Below are positions 25,431 through 37,437 of a stretch of 64,000 nucleotides of DNA, piece by piece (the stretch's first letter is position 1; every line of letters begins with the position of its first letter). The position numbers and the translations under genes are program-made. The notes beneath the pieces were generated by a model that saw nothing but the letters and a program-made list of their open reading frames with translations, did no database searches and was not told the origin of the DNA. Source of the stretch: Strongylocentrotus purpuratus (taxonomy: Eukaryota > Echinodermata > Echinoidea > Camarodonta > Strongylocentrotidae); contig NW_022145613.1 in NCBI RefSeq assembly GCF_000002235.5, positions 4,576,447 through 4,640,446 on the forward strand, written 5' to 3'.

Positions 25431-28400
25431 GTATGGGGTGAGGGGAAATGGAGGTAGAGGGAGTACGAGAGAAGAAGTAAAAAAAAAAAAAAATACACAT
25501 TTTTTTTTTTAATGGGAAAGCAGGTAGAAATTAACATACTACGGAGAGCAAAAATGAAAGACGAGAGCGGAGACAGAATGTTTGATACAAGGAGGAGGTG
25601 GGGAGATTCATAAAGAGGAGAATATCAGCTAGAAAGACAGATACAGTGGGGAAAACAGGCGAAGACATTGCTCATGGCTGTGTTAGGTCCATATGCATTG
25701 AGAGCAAGCGTGACATAAAGCAGGGTTTGATTGATTTTAAGGTCTCTTGTGGTGATTGCCTCCAGTCGAAGTCTTCCAGAGTTCCAACTGCTTGACGAGG
25801 AAGGAAAAAATCTTTCCAGATGAATGATGATGGAATGATTTCCTCTTCCGTGCATTACATCCATTCATATCTCAACTTGAGGCATGTTTGATAGACCCCG
25901 TCGAAGAAACAGACGTAAAGAATGAAGGCCCTTTTAAATCTCTAATCTTGTAATTCCTGTGCATTAAAAACACTCCATTCTGTTCCTTCCATCTTTCCCT
26001 GAGTGATACCTCTCAGGAGTCCAACGTGCTCTAACCAAGACTGACACAATATATCAGAACTCATAATTAGTTCTGGGACAAGAGTATACAACAAATAAAA
26101 AGTACCGTACACTACCATGACCATGACAAATGCTGAATAGAAGTGAATTTTACTTTGTTAAATGACGTGCTGCCACTACAAGCACTTATATTAACAAGAA
26201 ATAAATTCAATAATCTTGAAATATTTGATACCAAAGGAGCTCAGTATAATAATCTCCTAGAGCGGTTTGTCGCATTGGCTGGCTGTAATTACTGATAAAT
26301 CTAAATTACAGCCCATGTTTCTCAAAATATCTTTCCCGAGGAAAGAGTGGGGGCGATGCTCTTTTGTTAATGAGCATTTCTTAACCTGCCAATCTTCGAG
26401 GCATTCGGCGTCATAACCGGAGTGAAACTGACAAGAACCAGAGAGCCTTTACATTAACACCAAGTCAAGAAAATCTTCCCAGCTACATAAGATTTCTATA
26501 TCGTACAAAATACGACCTAATGTAACGGTTGAGCACATTTTATAAGGCCAAATAACAAAAATAAATTGTGTCTCATCCCCGCCCGCTTCCTTTGTGGCAG
26601 CCTCATCCTTTTTTCTACTATTAACTATTCAGCAACAACAAAAAAAGGCTGTTATATACATTTTGTATAAATAGCTTCTAAAATTTGAGATAAACTACTC
26701 GTAGATAACAACGTCGGGAAGTATTCAGAACAAGAAAGGGTTTAACTTATATCATCTAACATGAGACTAAACCCCTCTGGTTCATAGCAGATGATATCAT
26801 GGTTGAGCTAATGCGAGAATCAAGAAACACGACCAAACCGTGTTTTTCATTTGATTCACATAAAGAAATTCTCCTTTAATGGTGTGAAAGCAACCATTGT
26901 CACGTGCGTGTGGGAATCTGAAGAGCTTTCTCGCCAAGGGAAGCCAACCAGGAACGCTCAAGAACTCTCAAAATTCCCTAGCGCGTGAAACAACGCTTGA
27001 ATAAATAGAAAACATGCTAATAAGTTCAGAGAGAACGCCACAAGGTATTTTTGTACATGAAGGTTGGACATTGTTGACAATTACCTGTTTCGAAACATGG
27101 ACCCGACTTGCGCAGCTCTTTTTTTAACCATAGTCGTTAATAATAATAATAATAATAATAAAAACGGTGATTATAAAGCGCTTACCACCGAAGTCTCTAA
27201 GCGTTGTTGTTAAGATTATTTTTCTCTTACATGGTAGATTTTAATGTACCTTTCTTTCTTTTTTTGAAGGAGCTAATTACTGGATTGAATTCCAAATTAC
27301 ACTAGCATACGATTATAAGCTCTCAAAAGTATCAATAATTTTGTTTTTTGAAACGCATACGAGAGACACTTACGAGAATCCATTTTAAAGGATACATTTG
27401 ACAGTTTGCATCTATAAAATTAAAGGTGACTTTAATTCTAGTCTAGTCTGATGATTAGACAACAAAGTTTAATTTGATTTTGTGTAATTATTCTAAAACG
27501 CTTAGGTGTTAGTACCACCGATAATTCAGGTTTTTTTAAATTACTTTTACCTCAATTGCCCCTCACTTTCTCGTCTGCACTTATAGAAAATCATGATCTC
27601 ATCGATATACATGCAAGTACCGGTAGGCGACGTTTCTCGCTTTCCATTTCATTAAGCTTGCCATTATGATTGCCTTCATGTTTGCAAAGCATGGCACGTG
27701 ATAATCAATATCGCAACATATGAGAATTTTATTCGAAAGTCTTACAGTAACCATGTCATACTGTCAATATTAAATGAAGCATTTTCCAGCTTCGGCTTCA
27801 ATGTAGACGAAAGAAAATGTCTACAAAGTCCTGCCTTTTATCCACTCATTCCAGCGATGGATTCACTTGGAGTATAACGATTATTTTTCTTTAAATTTAC
27901 TTTGCATTTCTATCAACCTTGAGTTTGAGAATTTCCAATATGAATAGTATTCCTTTACCTGTAATAAGCTGAACAGCAAGACTACATACTTAAAACTACT
28001 CCTTAAACATACTCCTCAAAATATAATATCATAACTGTCCAAGTATGACGGTATATATGACCGGCCAACATTAGGTACATGTATATTTATTCCAAATTCA
28101 TTCACCAATGTGTCCAAGTGTGATAATTTCTCAGCTCAAATTTTGCAGAGTAATATGGGAATTCAATCACTCAAAGTTACAGCTCACCAAAAAGATATTT
28201 CCGAACACCCACACCTGTATCCACAATCGCATTGCGGGTGAAAAGGAATTGAAAATTCTAAGATTTCTTTAACGAGCACGGTTCAATAATTGTTTAGCTT
28301 TGCGAATAATCGCTGACTTTCAGGGTTTAAGTTATTCTTATTCTTATTCTTGAATTCATACTAGAGTAATTGCATTCAAGGCTCTATTGCCCTTTCGGAC

Positions 28401-29529
28401 CGAGGATATGTCGGTGCATTTGGGTGGGTAGTGCACGGGGGAGGGGGGGGGAGGGGAGTGTCCCTTTTTATGTTAAGAAAATAATGTGGTCTTGACCCTT
28501 ATATATATCATTTTAATCATTATTAAATGTTAATGGGCGAGACTAAGAGGATTCTAAAGAACTAGCTAAAATGACAAAATGAGAATAAATGATTAAAAGG
28601 GATTACAGAAAAAGAATGTAAAGACGAACAGGAACAACACGAATAGAATCCTGCCCAATAAAATTATTGGTCAAGATCTTTCAAAGACCAAAGAGAAAAG
28701 AAAACAACGAGAAACAAAAACAAAACCAGGAGGGAAAGATACAAGAAGTGGTAAAATTTGAAGTAATAACTGTTAACAAGAGTAAACTAACACCGATAAA
28801 CGGACTGATAAAGAAAATGCAGTACGAAAAAGTCAAGAGAGGGATAAAAAAAAATATCAAGGAATATTTGGAAAAAAAGAAAGAAAATTATTATACCATT
28901 CGGAGTTGACGAAGAAAAAAAGGAAAATTTCATATTAACCAGCAAAATAACCGCACAACATAAAACCAATGAGGTTTTACATCTCTCTGATAAAACAGAA
29001 TTAATCATTTCCCCTGCTCACTTCTTTCCACCAAAATGGCCTTACGATTCATTATGGTCCAGCGCGCAAAATCACTAATACTATAATCAATACAAGGTTT
29101 GTAAATTAGTTCCTCTCCACAAAACTCACATCTACCGTGAAAGCAGAGAACACAAGCAAAATAAATCGAAAGATTCGTTTTAGCATGGTCAGAGAAATTT
29201 CATGGCCGAGTCGATTAATATTCATTCAAACAGCAATAAATGTCCTTTTTGTTTTTTGTTGCAGCGAATTTTTTGTCGGATGCATGTACGCGAACAAAAT
29301 ATATTTGTAAAACTCCGTCATTATTTCGATGTGATAATCATTTACACTGTATAGTCTATATTGTGTTTTTTCTCTTGACTTTCCCTAGCATGCAGTCTAT
29401 TTCGTGATGAACAGGGCAAATTAGACAATATATAATTATGCAACACAAATTAAAGTGGTGAAATGTATAATATATGTATGAGGCTTTCTATTCTGTCTAC
29501 CAGGTAGTCCTTATGCTACAGCTACACCC

Positions 29530-29582
29530 TTTCTCTTTCTCCCCTCTCTCTCTCTTTATCTCTCTCTCTCTCTCTCTCTTTC
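29530..29582 (+). repeat. (CT)n microsatellite
   Basis: Interrupted CT tract; the 104-residue frame across it is an artefact. Confidence 0.93.
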
Positions 29583-29955
29583 CTGTATCTTATCTATCTC
29601 TCACTCTGTTTGTTCCCATCTCTCTACTTCTGTTGTTCTCTTTATCCCTTTCCTTTATCTTATATCTTCTGCATGTTCATTTTCAATTCACATCATTGAC
29701 AAAGTCTCTTATTACATTTGTAATCATATACACCGGTTTCCACATTTTACCGAAGTTACATCTGCATCATGAACGGCTTTTCAGATAGGTCCGTCTCTTT
29801 TACATCATCACAACGCTCTCTTCTTATTCTCTATATTTCATTCACCCCCATGTAACCTGTGACAAAGCAAATATGTTATACCGTTCCTTGGATTGCCTAA
29901 TGCTAACAGAGGAACCCTTTTGAAATTCTACACACCAAGATGCAGTTGTAATCCC

Positions 29956-29969
29956 GTTTCCATGGCAAC
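29956..29969 (+). promoter_or_regulatory. RFX X-box-like motif
   Basis: GTTTCCATGGCAAC matches the consensus on both strands and is close to the ideal palindrome GTTGCCATGGCAAC. Confidence 0.45.
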
Positions 29970-30274
29970 GCTCCAAAACATCACGACACTCTTATTTGAT
30001 ATGTTTCCATTGGTTAGATGTGTCTTCCGATTCTAATTTCCTATGGCAATCAGAAATGATCCGAGAGAGTACCGTGAAGGTATTCCACATAAAGTTGAAA
30101 TAATCTATTCTTACCTCTAGTAGTGAAGTGATTGTGAGAACATGATTTATAATAATAAAATAATAACAATAGTAGGTTCTTGTATAGCACTCATGTCTGC
30201 CTGATTTGACACGTTCTTGGCACTCCACATTTATATCTCCGGCTTTGTTCTTGATAGATATAGTTTACATCATA

Positions 30275-30278
<4 letters not shown>

Positions 30279-30309
<31 letters not shown>
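30279..30309 (+). repeat. (CT)n microsatellite
   Basis: Uninterrupted CT run of about 30 bp. Confidence 0.95.
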
Positions 30310-30312
<3 letters not shown>

Positions 30313-30440
30313 CTCATAACGTCATCGATCAATCTAAATAGAGTCATAGAGATTGATCGATGAACTTCTGAAAAGTCAGCTCTCCCTCATTAAATGTATT
30401 TCACTCAATAAAATACTTTTTATATTTTCATTCCTTTTGT

Positions 30441-30812
30441 ACTGCCATCCGTATTCCGATCGGTTCGTGTTTTGTTGTGTGTGTTATAGGTAAGAGTCCT
30501 ACCCTCTCTCGTTCCTTGTCTTCCTTCTTTCCCTGTCCCTTTCACTCCTATGTTATGTCTGTTTATGTATTTGTGCGTTCCCTTATTATTGATATACTAT
30601 TTGTGCAATTATAAGTTATAAGGGGGCTGCAATCTACAAGCCTAGCTTTTCAGCAGTCCCCTCCATGACCAACCTGTTTTATGTTCCTGTTGTACACTGT
30701 GGACCAATTACAAATATATTGTTAAGTTTCATTGTTTTACTATGTATAATGCAATCCCATGTAATTTTATTTTGTTGGAAATGGAAATATAAACGAAACG
30801 AAATGAATGAGA
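30441..30812 (+). mobile_element. Probable 3' end of a non-LTR retrotransposon
   Basis: A hairpin can form between GGGGGCTGC (30622-30630) and GCAGTCCCC (about 30653-30662) with the loop AATCTACAAGCCTAGCTTTTCA between the arms, allowing one G-T pair. About 140 bp further on, the segment ends in a short-repeat tail (AAACGAAACGAAATGAATGA). A 3' UTR hairpin plus a simple-repeat tail is typical of several invertebrate LINE groups. No reverse transcriptase frame is present upstream, so the copy would be severely 5'-truncated. The left boundary is a guess. Confidence 0.45.
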
Positions 30813-30820
30813 AGTTATAA

Positions 30821-30979
30821 ACTTAACATAAAAAATAAACCATATGTTCACAATCATTTCATGAAAAGGGCTAAGAACAAATTATTCCAACATTTTAGAA
30901 AACTTAACATAAAAAATAAACCATATTTTCGCAATCATTTCATGAAAAGGGGTAAGAACAAATTATTCCAACATTTTAG
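30821..30979. repeat. Two-copy tandem duplication, period 81 bp
   Basis: ACTTAACATAAAAAATAAAC begins at 30821 and again at 30902, and the copies differ at only a few positions. Since 81 is a multiple of 3, the plus-strand frame 30807-31061 contains a 27-residue repeat (KLNIKNKPY...KLFQHF). The observed substitutions include amino-acid changes (V/F, H/R, A/G), so there is no sign of purifying selection. It adjoins the retrotransposon-like tail at 30441-30812. Confidence 0.9.
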
Positions 30980-31258
30980 CGATATCGTTATCCTGAACAA
31001 GTTAGTAAAGCTGAAGTACCGAAAACGATCAGAATATCTAGTTATAAAAGTGCATTATTAAATATATATTGTGCCATTTGATTGTTGAGAAAGCAGGTTG
31101 TGTTGAGTCTGTGAGATGGACATTCCTTTCCCCTTGGCAATAGGAGACAAGTATATTAGTAGCTAATTAGAGGCCCACATTGCACACTTCCGATGATGCT
31201 CCAAAATGAAACCCTGTCTCTCTTACCCATGTAACTATCAGTCTTATGAGTCATGCTT

Positions 31259-31340
31259 TCTCTCTCTCTCCCTCTCTATCTCCCTCCCTCTCCCTTTCTC
31301 GCCCTCTCCCTCCCCTTCTCTCTCTCTCTCCTTCTCTTTC
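31259..31340 (+). repeat. Interrupted pyrimidine tract
   Basis: CT and CCCT repeats with single-base interruptions. Confidence 0.92.
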
Positions 31341-31528
31341 TGGAATTGTTGCCAAATGAGAGTGATACAAGAGCAACGTCTATCTATTAATATTAATATG
31401 CGATAAAGAGGATAAACGAAAGAAAGTAGCTAGGTCCTACTTGACTGTATGCGAAAGGAAAAATTAAAAGGATGGTTGTCAAAAGAAGAGATAAAAGATT
31501 CACATTGGATCTATTTCTCAGTATACAT

Positions 31529-31536
31529 TCTCTCTC

Positions 31537-31602
<66 letters not shown>

Positions 31603-31618
31603 ATCTATCTATTTATCT
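31529..31618 (+). repeat. (CT)n followed by (CTAT)n
   Basis: About 60 bp of nearly uninterrupted CT, then CTAT tetranucleotides. Two overlapping Ser/Leu frames are artefacts. Confidence 0.95.
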
Positions 31619-31956
31619 CACTGTCTTTGCATCGCTCTAATCTCTCCTCTCTTTCTATCATGACAGATGATGCATGGCATGCATGTGTCCTAACTTAAGG
31701 TGTCCGAGGTTATGTGCTCATTACGACGAGATGTGTGAATGTATGGCATTCCATAATGAAATGACATGGACGAGAATACGGAGTGCCAAATCAGGATGGT
31801 AATTGAGTATGCAAATCATGGAATGCATCATCCTGATTCGGGTGTATGGAGGTAATGGCATAATGATAATGGATGGGGAGATGGTGAAGTATGAAGAGAG
31901 AACTATAGGCTATCATAAACGAACATAATGTTTTAAAGGTGAAACAGTTTACAAGG

Positions 31957-31978
31957 CAGGAGAGAGAGAGGTGGGGAA

Positions 31979-32020
<42 letters not shown>

Positions 32021-32030
32021 GGAGATAGAG
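31957..32030. repeat. (GA)n microsatellite
   Basis: GA repeats with GTGGGGAAAGG and GAAAG interruptions. Confidence 0.94.
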
Positions 32031-32229
32031 GAACTGGATGGCGCGAAATGAAAAAGTGTGAGAGAAATTTAAAATAAACGAATACACAGAAAAGGGATTG
32101 TCGAAGGAGAGTGGTTTGGTACAAAAGAAGAAATAAATATAGGTATATTTCACAGAAGATTCCAGCAGCGACTGAGATGGAATTGGGTGATATGAATATG
32201 AAGGACACAGAAGAAGAAAAGCAAAGAAG

Positions 32230-32232
32230 AAA

Positions 32233-32266
<34 letters not shown>

Positions 32267-32278
32267 AGGGGGGGGGAG
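32230..32278. repeat. (GA)n followed by G run
   Basis: GA repeats ending in a G-rich block of about ten bases. Confidence 0.93.
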
Positions 32279-33127
32279 ACAAAATATTGAGATAGATGAG
32301 GAGATATCGAGAGTCAGTGAGATAAAGGCCAGACATGCTTCGCGCATCAAGCAGTTCTGTGGACATATAGCAAGGGCTTCACCATCCATTAAGGGACCTA
32401 TTTATATTTTCTACGAATGACGCCAAATCGGTGTTTAAAGGGAAACTGTACTATCTCTACCATTAACAAAAACCGTGATAATCATGAATGCAAAATTAAG
32501 TATTATCATATACTTGTTATTCTAATCACACACCAGATGATGCGAATAATATCGGATGTATTTAAGATACATGTTGAGATACAGTTTCTTTCCAACAAAG
32601 CTATCCGATAAATAAGAAATATAAAACAATGTAAAATCATAAAAACATGTTCCAAAGATTTCCTTTGGTTATTCTTCGACACTCCCTCACATTACTGTTA
32701 TTTTATATTGGTCTTTCTAGCATACAACAAGAATACTAAAATCTGAAAAAACATTTATGCAGCTGTTTTTTTAATTAATTTTAATTACGCCGTTGGCAAA
32801 AATTATTATCATATTTCGCTTGTCAGGAAACTAAGATTGCCACAGAGGAAATGTCAACGGAAACGCAAGATGCATATACAATGACATTATGAAATTTGAT
32901 CTATCTTTCAAATTGGGAGTTGCATTTTTTCTTTGAATGTCTTCCTGCAATTATTCACCGCAACGCTATCACTTCAATACGGCTACCACCATCACCACGG
33001 CCACCCCCACCACATCAAGCTGTTCCCTTAGCAGAGAATCTTACAAAAAACGTCCTCCTCCCAAAGTCTTGGCTTGGGTATGATGTTTGGCGTGTAAAAT
33101 CTCCTGCAGGCATATCACGTGATAACA

Positions 33128-33141
33128 GTTGTCATGGAAAC
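33128..33141 (+). promoter_or_regulatory. RFX X-box-like motif
   Basis: GTTGTCATGGAAAC matches GTHNYYATRRNAAC in both orientations. Sequence match only. Confidence 0.4.
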
Positions 33142-34336
33142 ACAAATTATCTCCTCTGTTGGGGCTGTATGGGTTCCGAGTCTTGTTTAGCGATCGACGG
33201 GAGATGAGTTGGTGGTTGCGTGCACCAAGATGAGCTGCGAGAAGACTTGCCTGATGAAGTGTAAACAAGAGTTTGAGTGAACGGTAGAGACGTTTGCCTG
33301 GCATCTATTTTAGACAATTTCCCTCCGTCTTCGAATTGTCTTTTCTTACCACATTATTATCATAACCAGTGATACACAATGTTTGCACATTGTCGTTCTT
33401 CTGACGATGCAGGGGGAGAATACGGTAGGAAAGTTGTAGCATCATACTTGACAAGCATGAAGATACTGATAATGAGATGAAGATGTGAAAGGGAAGATCA
33501 GGGGGGCAGGCGATGATTATGACAATGATTTGGATGAAGAGGTGGGGGGGGGGGCTTGATTACCATTTTGTTAACGTGAAAAGTAAAACAAGCATCGAGG
33601 AAAAAAGAAAAAAAAACAGTCGATTAGAAGGACAAGACTAATTGAGAAAAGAAATCTGATGCTGAACGAGATGCTAAAAAAGATGCAGAAAAGATGAAGT
33701 AACGCTCTAATTGCAGTAGACAGTAAAACAGCCACGGCGTGTCATGTTTCATCTATGCCTTGATTTCATCCTCATCATTATGTACATACAGCCCTTGGGG
33801 AATCAGCAGATTCATTGCTACCAACTAAGGTTCTTTCAAATGATGTCATCCGTGTCAAAGCCTCATGTTGCTCCGTGAATACATTACACAGGCTCGTTTC
33901 CCACATCTTCTCACCATGTTGTTTGTGATAATAATAAGTCGAGCTGGTCGTGAGTTGTGGCGCCGGGAGTCTTTGATTTGAGGTATCGCTTGCTCACTTA
34001 TGCCACGGTATACGTATTCACATCACGTTAATCTGTTACGCCATGGGTTCAGGAAAAGAGAATCACAGAGACTTTTAGTGTAATGGTAATTAATGACCCC
34101 CATTAGGCTCGCCCACAAAGTAAGATTGAAAGTCGTATTATTGCTCGTTGGTTTATTATTCTGAACGTATTAATCATGGTTCATTCATCAATTGGAAACA
34201 AACGTCGAACTTACTTCTGCTCAATATTGAGGTTTGTTTCGTTCGATTTCCATGTGTAGGGTCGGTTCGCACTTCCAAACTGCTATAATCTTATGAATGT
34301 CATTTTGTCATTCAATTCTTTTTCATCCCTGTTTCA

Positions 34337-34384
<48 letters not shown>

Positions 34385-34410
34385 CTCTCTCTCTCTCTTT
34401 ATCTATCTCT
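34337..34410 (+). repeat. (CT)n with CTAT interruptions
   Basis: Seven C residues followed by about 70 bp of CT with ATCT interruptions. Confidence 0.94.
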
Positions 34411-34689
34411 AAACTATGCTTATGAGCAGAAATTTACCATGGGCTGACGTCTCTTGCCCGATTATGACATTTTTGCGAGCGAGCAAAGTGAGCAAGCAAA
34501 AATACAACACTTTATTATAATGACAAGCAGTGACATCATCATGAGGTACAAAACTTTTTAAACGATCACCTCGCTCCAAAAAATGAGTCTTTTGCGCAAA
34601 TATTGGTAGTAATTTCACAATCGATGGGGCGGTGGGGGGGGGGGGGTGCTGCCCTAAAACTCCCATCCTGTATGCTGTTTCTTTTTTAT

Positions 34690-34716
34690 TCTCTCTCTCT
34701 CTCTCTCTCTCTCTTT
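34690..34716 (+). repeat. (CT)n microsatellite
   Basis: Short CT run, preceded about 55 bp upstream by a G run at 34635-34647. Confidence 0.92.
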
Positions 34717-35301
34717 CACTCATCTTTATCCCTCAGGTTACCTTCATCCAAATAATGCGAAAGACAAGTGCATCAATCCCAGAGACAAGTGTCTTGTTTG
34801 TGGTTTCAAGGAAACATAACCCCAAAGAATAAGTGTACGTATTCTTAGGAAAAAGTACAAGACATATATAAATGAAGTTATTCTTGCATGATGTGAAGCC
34901 TTTTTAATAGCATGACATAGGTGCAGCCATTTTCCTGAAAATGTGACGTACCAGTTGAAGTTGTACATGCATCAAGCTTTAGTTGGAAAGACTTTTAAAA
35001 TCAATAATGAGAAAAAATCATAGCTGATAGAAAATATATTTGGTGAAAACTATATAACAGGTGAATAATTGTAACTAATTCATTTAACAATACAAAGATA
35101 CAGTACTTGACAAATCTATTACATTATTTTATGAGAAACCTTCACCCAAGAGGAGCACCAACTTATGTGTAATTTGCTTTCTGGCAATTGTAGTACAAAG
35201 GACAATAGTAGATGAATACAAAAATCTTCATCACCACACACGTCTGGGAAGGAAGCATCCATACATTTGAATAGAATACATTTACTTCATAAACGACTTA
35301 T

Positions 35302-35505
35302 CATAGTCCTGCCCCCCCCCCCCCCTCCCCCACTCCGAGAACGAGGGAACGCATGCCAAAATCTCCGGCTCGTAACAAAAAAAAAGGTCTACCCGTATTG
35401 ACTTTAAACACCGGACATATGCTGAAGGGGGGGGGGTACTGGGAACACGCATATGCGTACCCTAAATAACACTGAGTGGGGGGGGGGGGGGGGGTCATAG
35501 TACGT
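35302..35505. repeat. Paired poly-C / poly-G tracts in inverted arrangement
   Basis: ATAGTCCTG precedes a 14-C run (35312-35325), then TCCCCCACT; about 150 bp later AGTG precedes a 17-G run (35478-35494) followed by TCATAGTACG. The right side read backwards resembles the left, so this could be a degraded inverted repeat with slippage-prone homopolymer arms. A third G run lies at 35427-35436. Confidence 0.55.
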
Positions 35506-35818
35506 CACGTTATCAAGAAAATGGCGATACCCATGTCGTGCTGAGAAACTGTACATTATTCTTTCTCTATGCCTCTTTCATACACTTTGTTGGGGAATCT
35601 TGTAGATTAATGGCAAAATATAATAAATCTCTCGGAATAAGTAAAGTTTTTTTCTTGGGTGAGATTTCCTTTAAGCTTAATGTACATGACCCTGCATACC
35701 AGATGCTTCTGTCTGTAATTAATGAACCAGCACGCACGTTTTCACAACTTCACTCTTCATCTTCAAATCCTCTGCTTTTTAATCTGTCCATCTCATGAAA
35801 TAACCTTCCGTTTATCGC

Positions 35819-35868
35819 CTTCTCTTCCCCTCCCTCTCCCTCCCTCCCTCTCTCTATCTCCCACCCTC

Positions 35869-35928
<60 letters not shown>
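35819..35928 (+). repeat. Long interrupted (CT)n tract
   Basis: CCCT repeats lead into about 55 bp of CT with a single ATCT break. Confidence 0.95.
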
Positions 35929-35930
<2 letters not shown>

Positions 35931-36714
35931 GACTTTGTTATTATGGTGAAACTACTGACTGATTTACATGAACTTTCACGTCCAGTTTATTTAGCATTTC
36001 ACACTGTCCTGACATAATTTGACACTAAGTTCAACTGAAGGACAATTTTTTTAATAGTGTGTACCGGTATTGTATGTAGGCCTACATGACAGTATAATCA
36101 TATTCAATATGTTGTTACACTCTTTGTAAAGTGAGATATTGTGAAAACCAATAAATTATCTATCTATCTAACCGAGGTAATTCGCACGTGTCATTAGGCA
36201 CATGACGTTAATGATTGGGACAACTCAATTATCATGCAATAATACAATCATGATTATCATATTATCTTTCTCTTAATCACTCCTTTTGTATCTGAAAACC
36301 CTAGTGCTCAGCCATCCGTGGAAACAGGGTCATATTAAAGTGACTCGGTAATAATGTTGAAGGTTGATGAAAGAACTGCATAATTTTTGTATGAAATGTT
36401 ACTTTTTGTAATCTTCTATACTGTACAAAACCCTCTAATATGCAAAAAATCCTGAAAAATTTCTCGAACCACAAAGATGTTTATGTTTTTCTTTGTCACT
36501 GTGCAACACCCTCTAACAGTACATTCTCCCAACCTTTTTGGAATTTTCCCAACGTTTTTTCCTTACAAATTTGACATAAGACAGACTTTAAAAAAAATCA
36601 ACACTTAATTAATGGAATGGTATATAGAGCTAATTCATTGCTTTTGACGATTTAAATTTTTCCTAAAACGTAAATAAATTGTATTATATACCTCACTTAA
36701 GAAATCCGGCCATC

Positions 36715-36929
36715 TGATTGGTCGAAATTGCAGTCATAAACTGTAACTATTCCTGTAAAATTCCCGGTTAAATTCCAGTTACCATGGTTACCGAGAAAAT
36801 AGTTCAGTCTTGGTGAAATACCCATAGGTTCACATGTTAAAAACTGGTTTGAGCGATCGAGGATACCGTACGTGTGCGAAGAATTGGTCGGTAATTTCAA
36901 TCGTACACAATTCCAAACCGAAGGCAAAA
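36715..36929 (+). promoter_or_regulatory. Candidate promoter / 5' region
   Basis: Upstream of the candidate start at 36930 there is GATTGGTC (36717-36724; contains ATTGG, a reversed CCAAT box) and an X-box match at 36778-36791. No TATA box at a convincing distance. The assignment depends on the candidate exon being real. Confidence 0.2.
36778..36791 (-). promoter_or_regulatory. RFX X-box-like motif
   Basis: GTTACCATGGTTAC matches the consensus on the minus strand. It lies about 140 bp upstream of the candidate first exon. Confidence 0.35.
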
Positions 36930-37013
36930 ATGGCTGAAGAAACTCTCCCAAGATTTCAACTTCTTGATGATGATCAAATGCAAGACTTGCTGACAGTAAC
37001 AGCACAAAAAAGG
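36930..37013 (+). CDS. Candidate first coding exon (28 codons) of an unidentified gene
   Basis: The ATG at 36930 has a good Kozak context (AAAAATGG: A at -3, G at +4). It opens a frame reading MAEETLPRFQLLDDDQMQDL and on through LLTVTAQKR. At 37014 a splice donor GTACGT follows AAAAAAGG, so the exon would hold exactly 28 codons and end in phase 0; without splicing the frame stops at 37021. An acidic N-terminus with a pattern like RFxxLDDDQxQDLL and a following (T)KR is reminiscent of the start of Crypton-derived/KIAA1958-like proteins, which I know only as a family pattern. I could not find a second exon within the window. The longer in-frame start at 36837 is less likely given its poorer context. 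The antisense 115-residue frame overlaps it. Confidence 0.28.
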
Positions 37014-37437
37014 GTACGTTAAATTCTCTATAAATTTTTTTCAAAATAGATCTAGAAGGCCTAGATTCTAGTAAGTAGGTCTAGTAGTGCTAAAATCCTT
37101 CCCGTAGAGATTGCACACATCCCTATGCATTGGCCATTGCGAATTGCGCACACATGCTAAATTGGTCGATTTTTTAATTACCAGAGATTCAAACTAATAT
37201 TGCTCGTGATCCTGAAGGTGATACTCAATAAGTGAGGTGTCATATGAAAGCGCAGGTTTTTCTCCATATTCCCCACAGGGCCGGCCCACCCCCAAAATTG
37301 TAAAAATATCTTGCTTAGACTAGAATCTAGATCTAGTCTACTCTCAAAGATACACTCATAAAAAACAACCGTGCAGATAAACTAGAGAAAGGCCAAGGTG
37401 GTGTCATAATTAGACTCTTTTTTTTTTGGCATATAAA
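37014..37437. other. Non-coding, with CTAGA-type palindromes
   Basis: Two patches (about 37049-37090 and 37314-37342) are rich in overlapping CTAGA/TCTAG words such as AGACTAGAATCTAGATCTAG. If the exon at 36930 is real this is the start of its first intron. Confidence 0.4.

Larger units (their letters stand above)
25426..30440. other. Non-coding stretch
   Basis: AT-rich desert. Contains a (TAA)n tract at 27137-27161 next to ATTATAAAGCGCTTACCAC, which looks like the end of a degraded SINE, a G-rich patch at 28436-28457, (CT)n at 29530-29582 and 30279-30309, and an X-box match at 29956. The lysine-rich frame at 28667-28909 is low complexity without recognisable domains. Confidence 0.5.
30980..36690. 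other. Non-coding stretch rich in pyrimidine/purine tracts
   Basis: Contains CT tracts at 31259, 31529, 34340, 34690 and 35819, GA tracts at 31957 and 32221, and long C and G homopolymers at 35312-35494. One X-box match at 33128. No exon recognised; all longer frames (31791-32366, 34409-34723 and others) lie on these tracts. Confidence 0.6.

Noticed and set aside
24866..25441. 191-residue plus-strand frame and two overlapping minus-strand frames of over 150 residues
   Set aside because: All three are produced by the AGT/GAA/GA repeat and consist of Arg/Glu, Ser, Leu or Phe runs.
28667..28909. 80-residue lysine-rich frame
   Set aside because: Low-complexity Lys/Glu/Gln/Asn composition expected from A-rich sequence; no coiled-coil heptads or domain recognisable.
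30807..31061. Small gene with a 27-residue internal repeat
   Set aside because: The duplication is in frame only because its period is 81 bp; substitutions between the copies change amino acids, and there is no homology or promoter context.
31791..32366. 191-residue minus-strand frame
   Set aside because: It crosses two (GA)n tracts; the rest shows no family resemblance and no splice-site context.
36697..37044. 115-residue minus-strand frame with a hydrophobic, signal-like start
   Set aside because: It overlaps the plus-strand candidate exon with better start context; the residues show no recognisable domain. I consider it a shadow, though the plus-strand call is itself uncertain.
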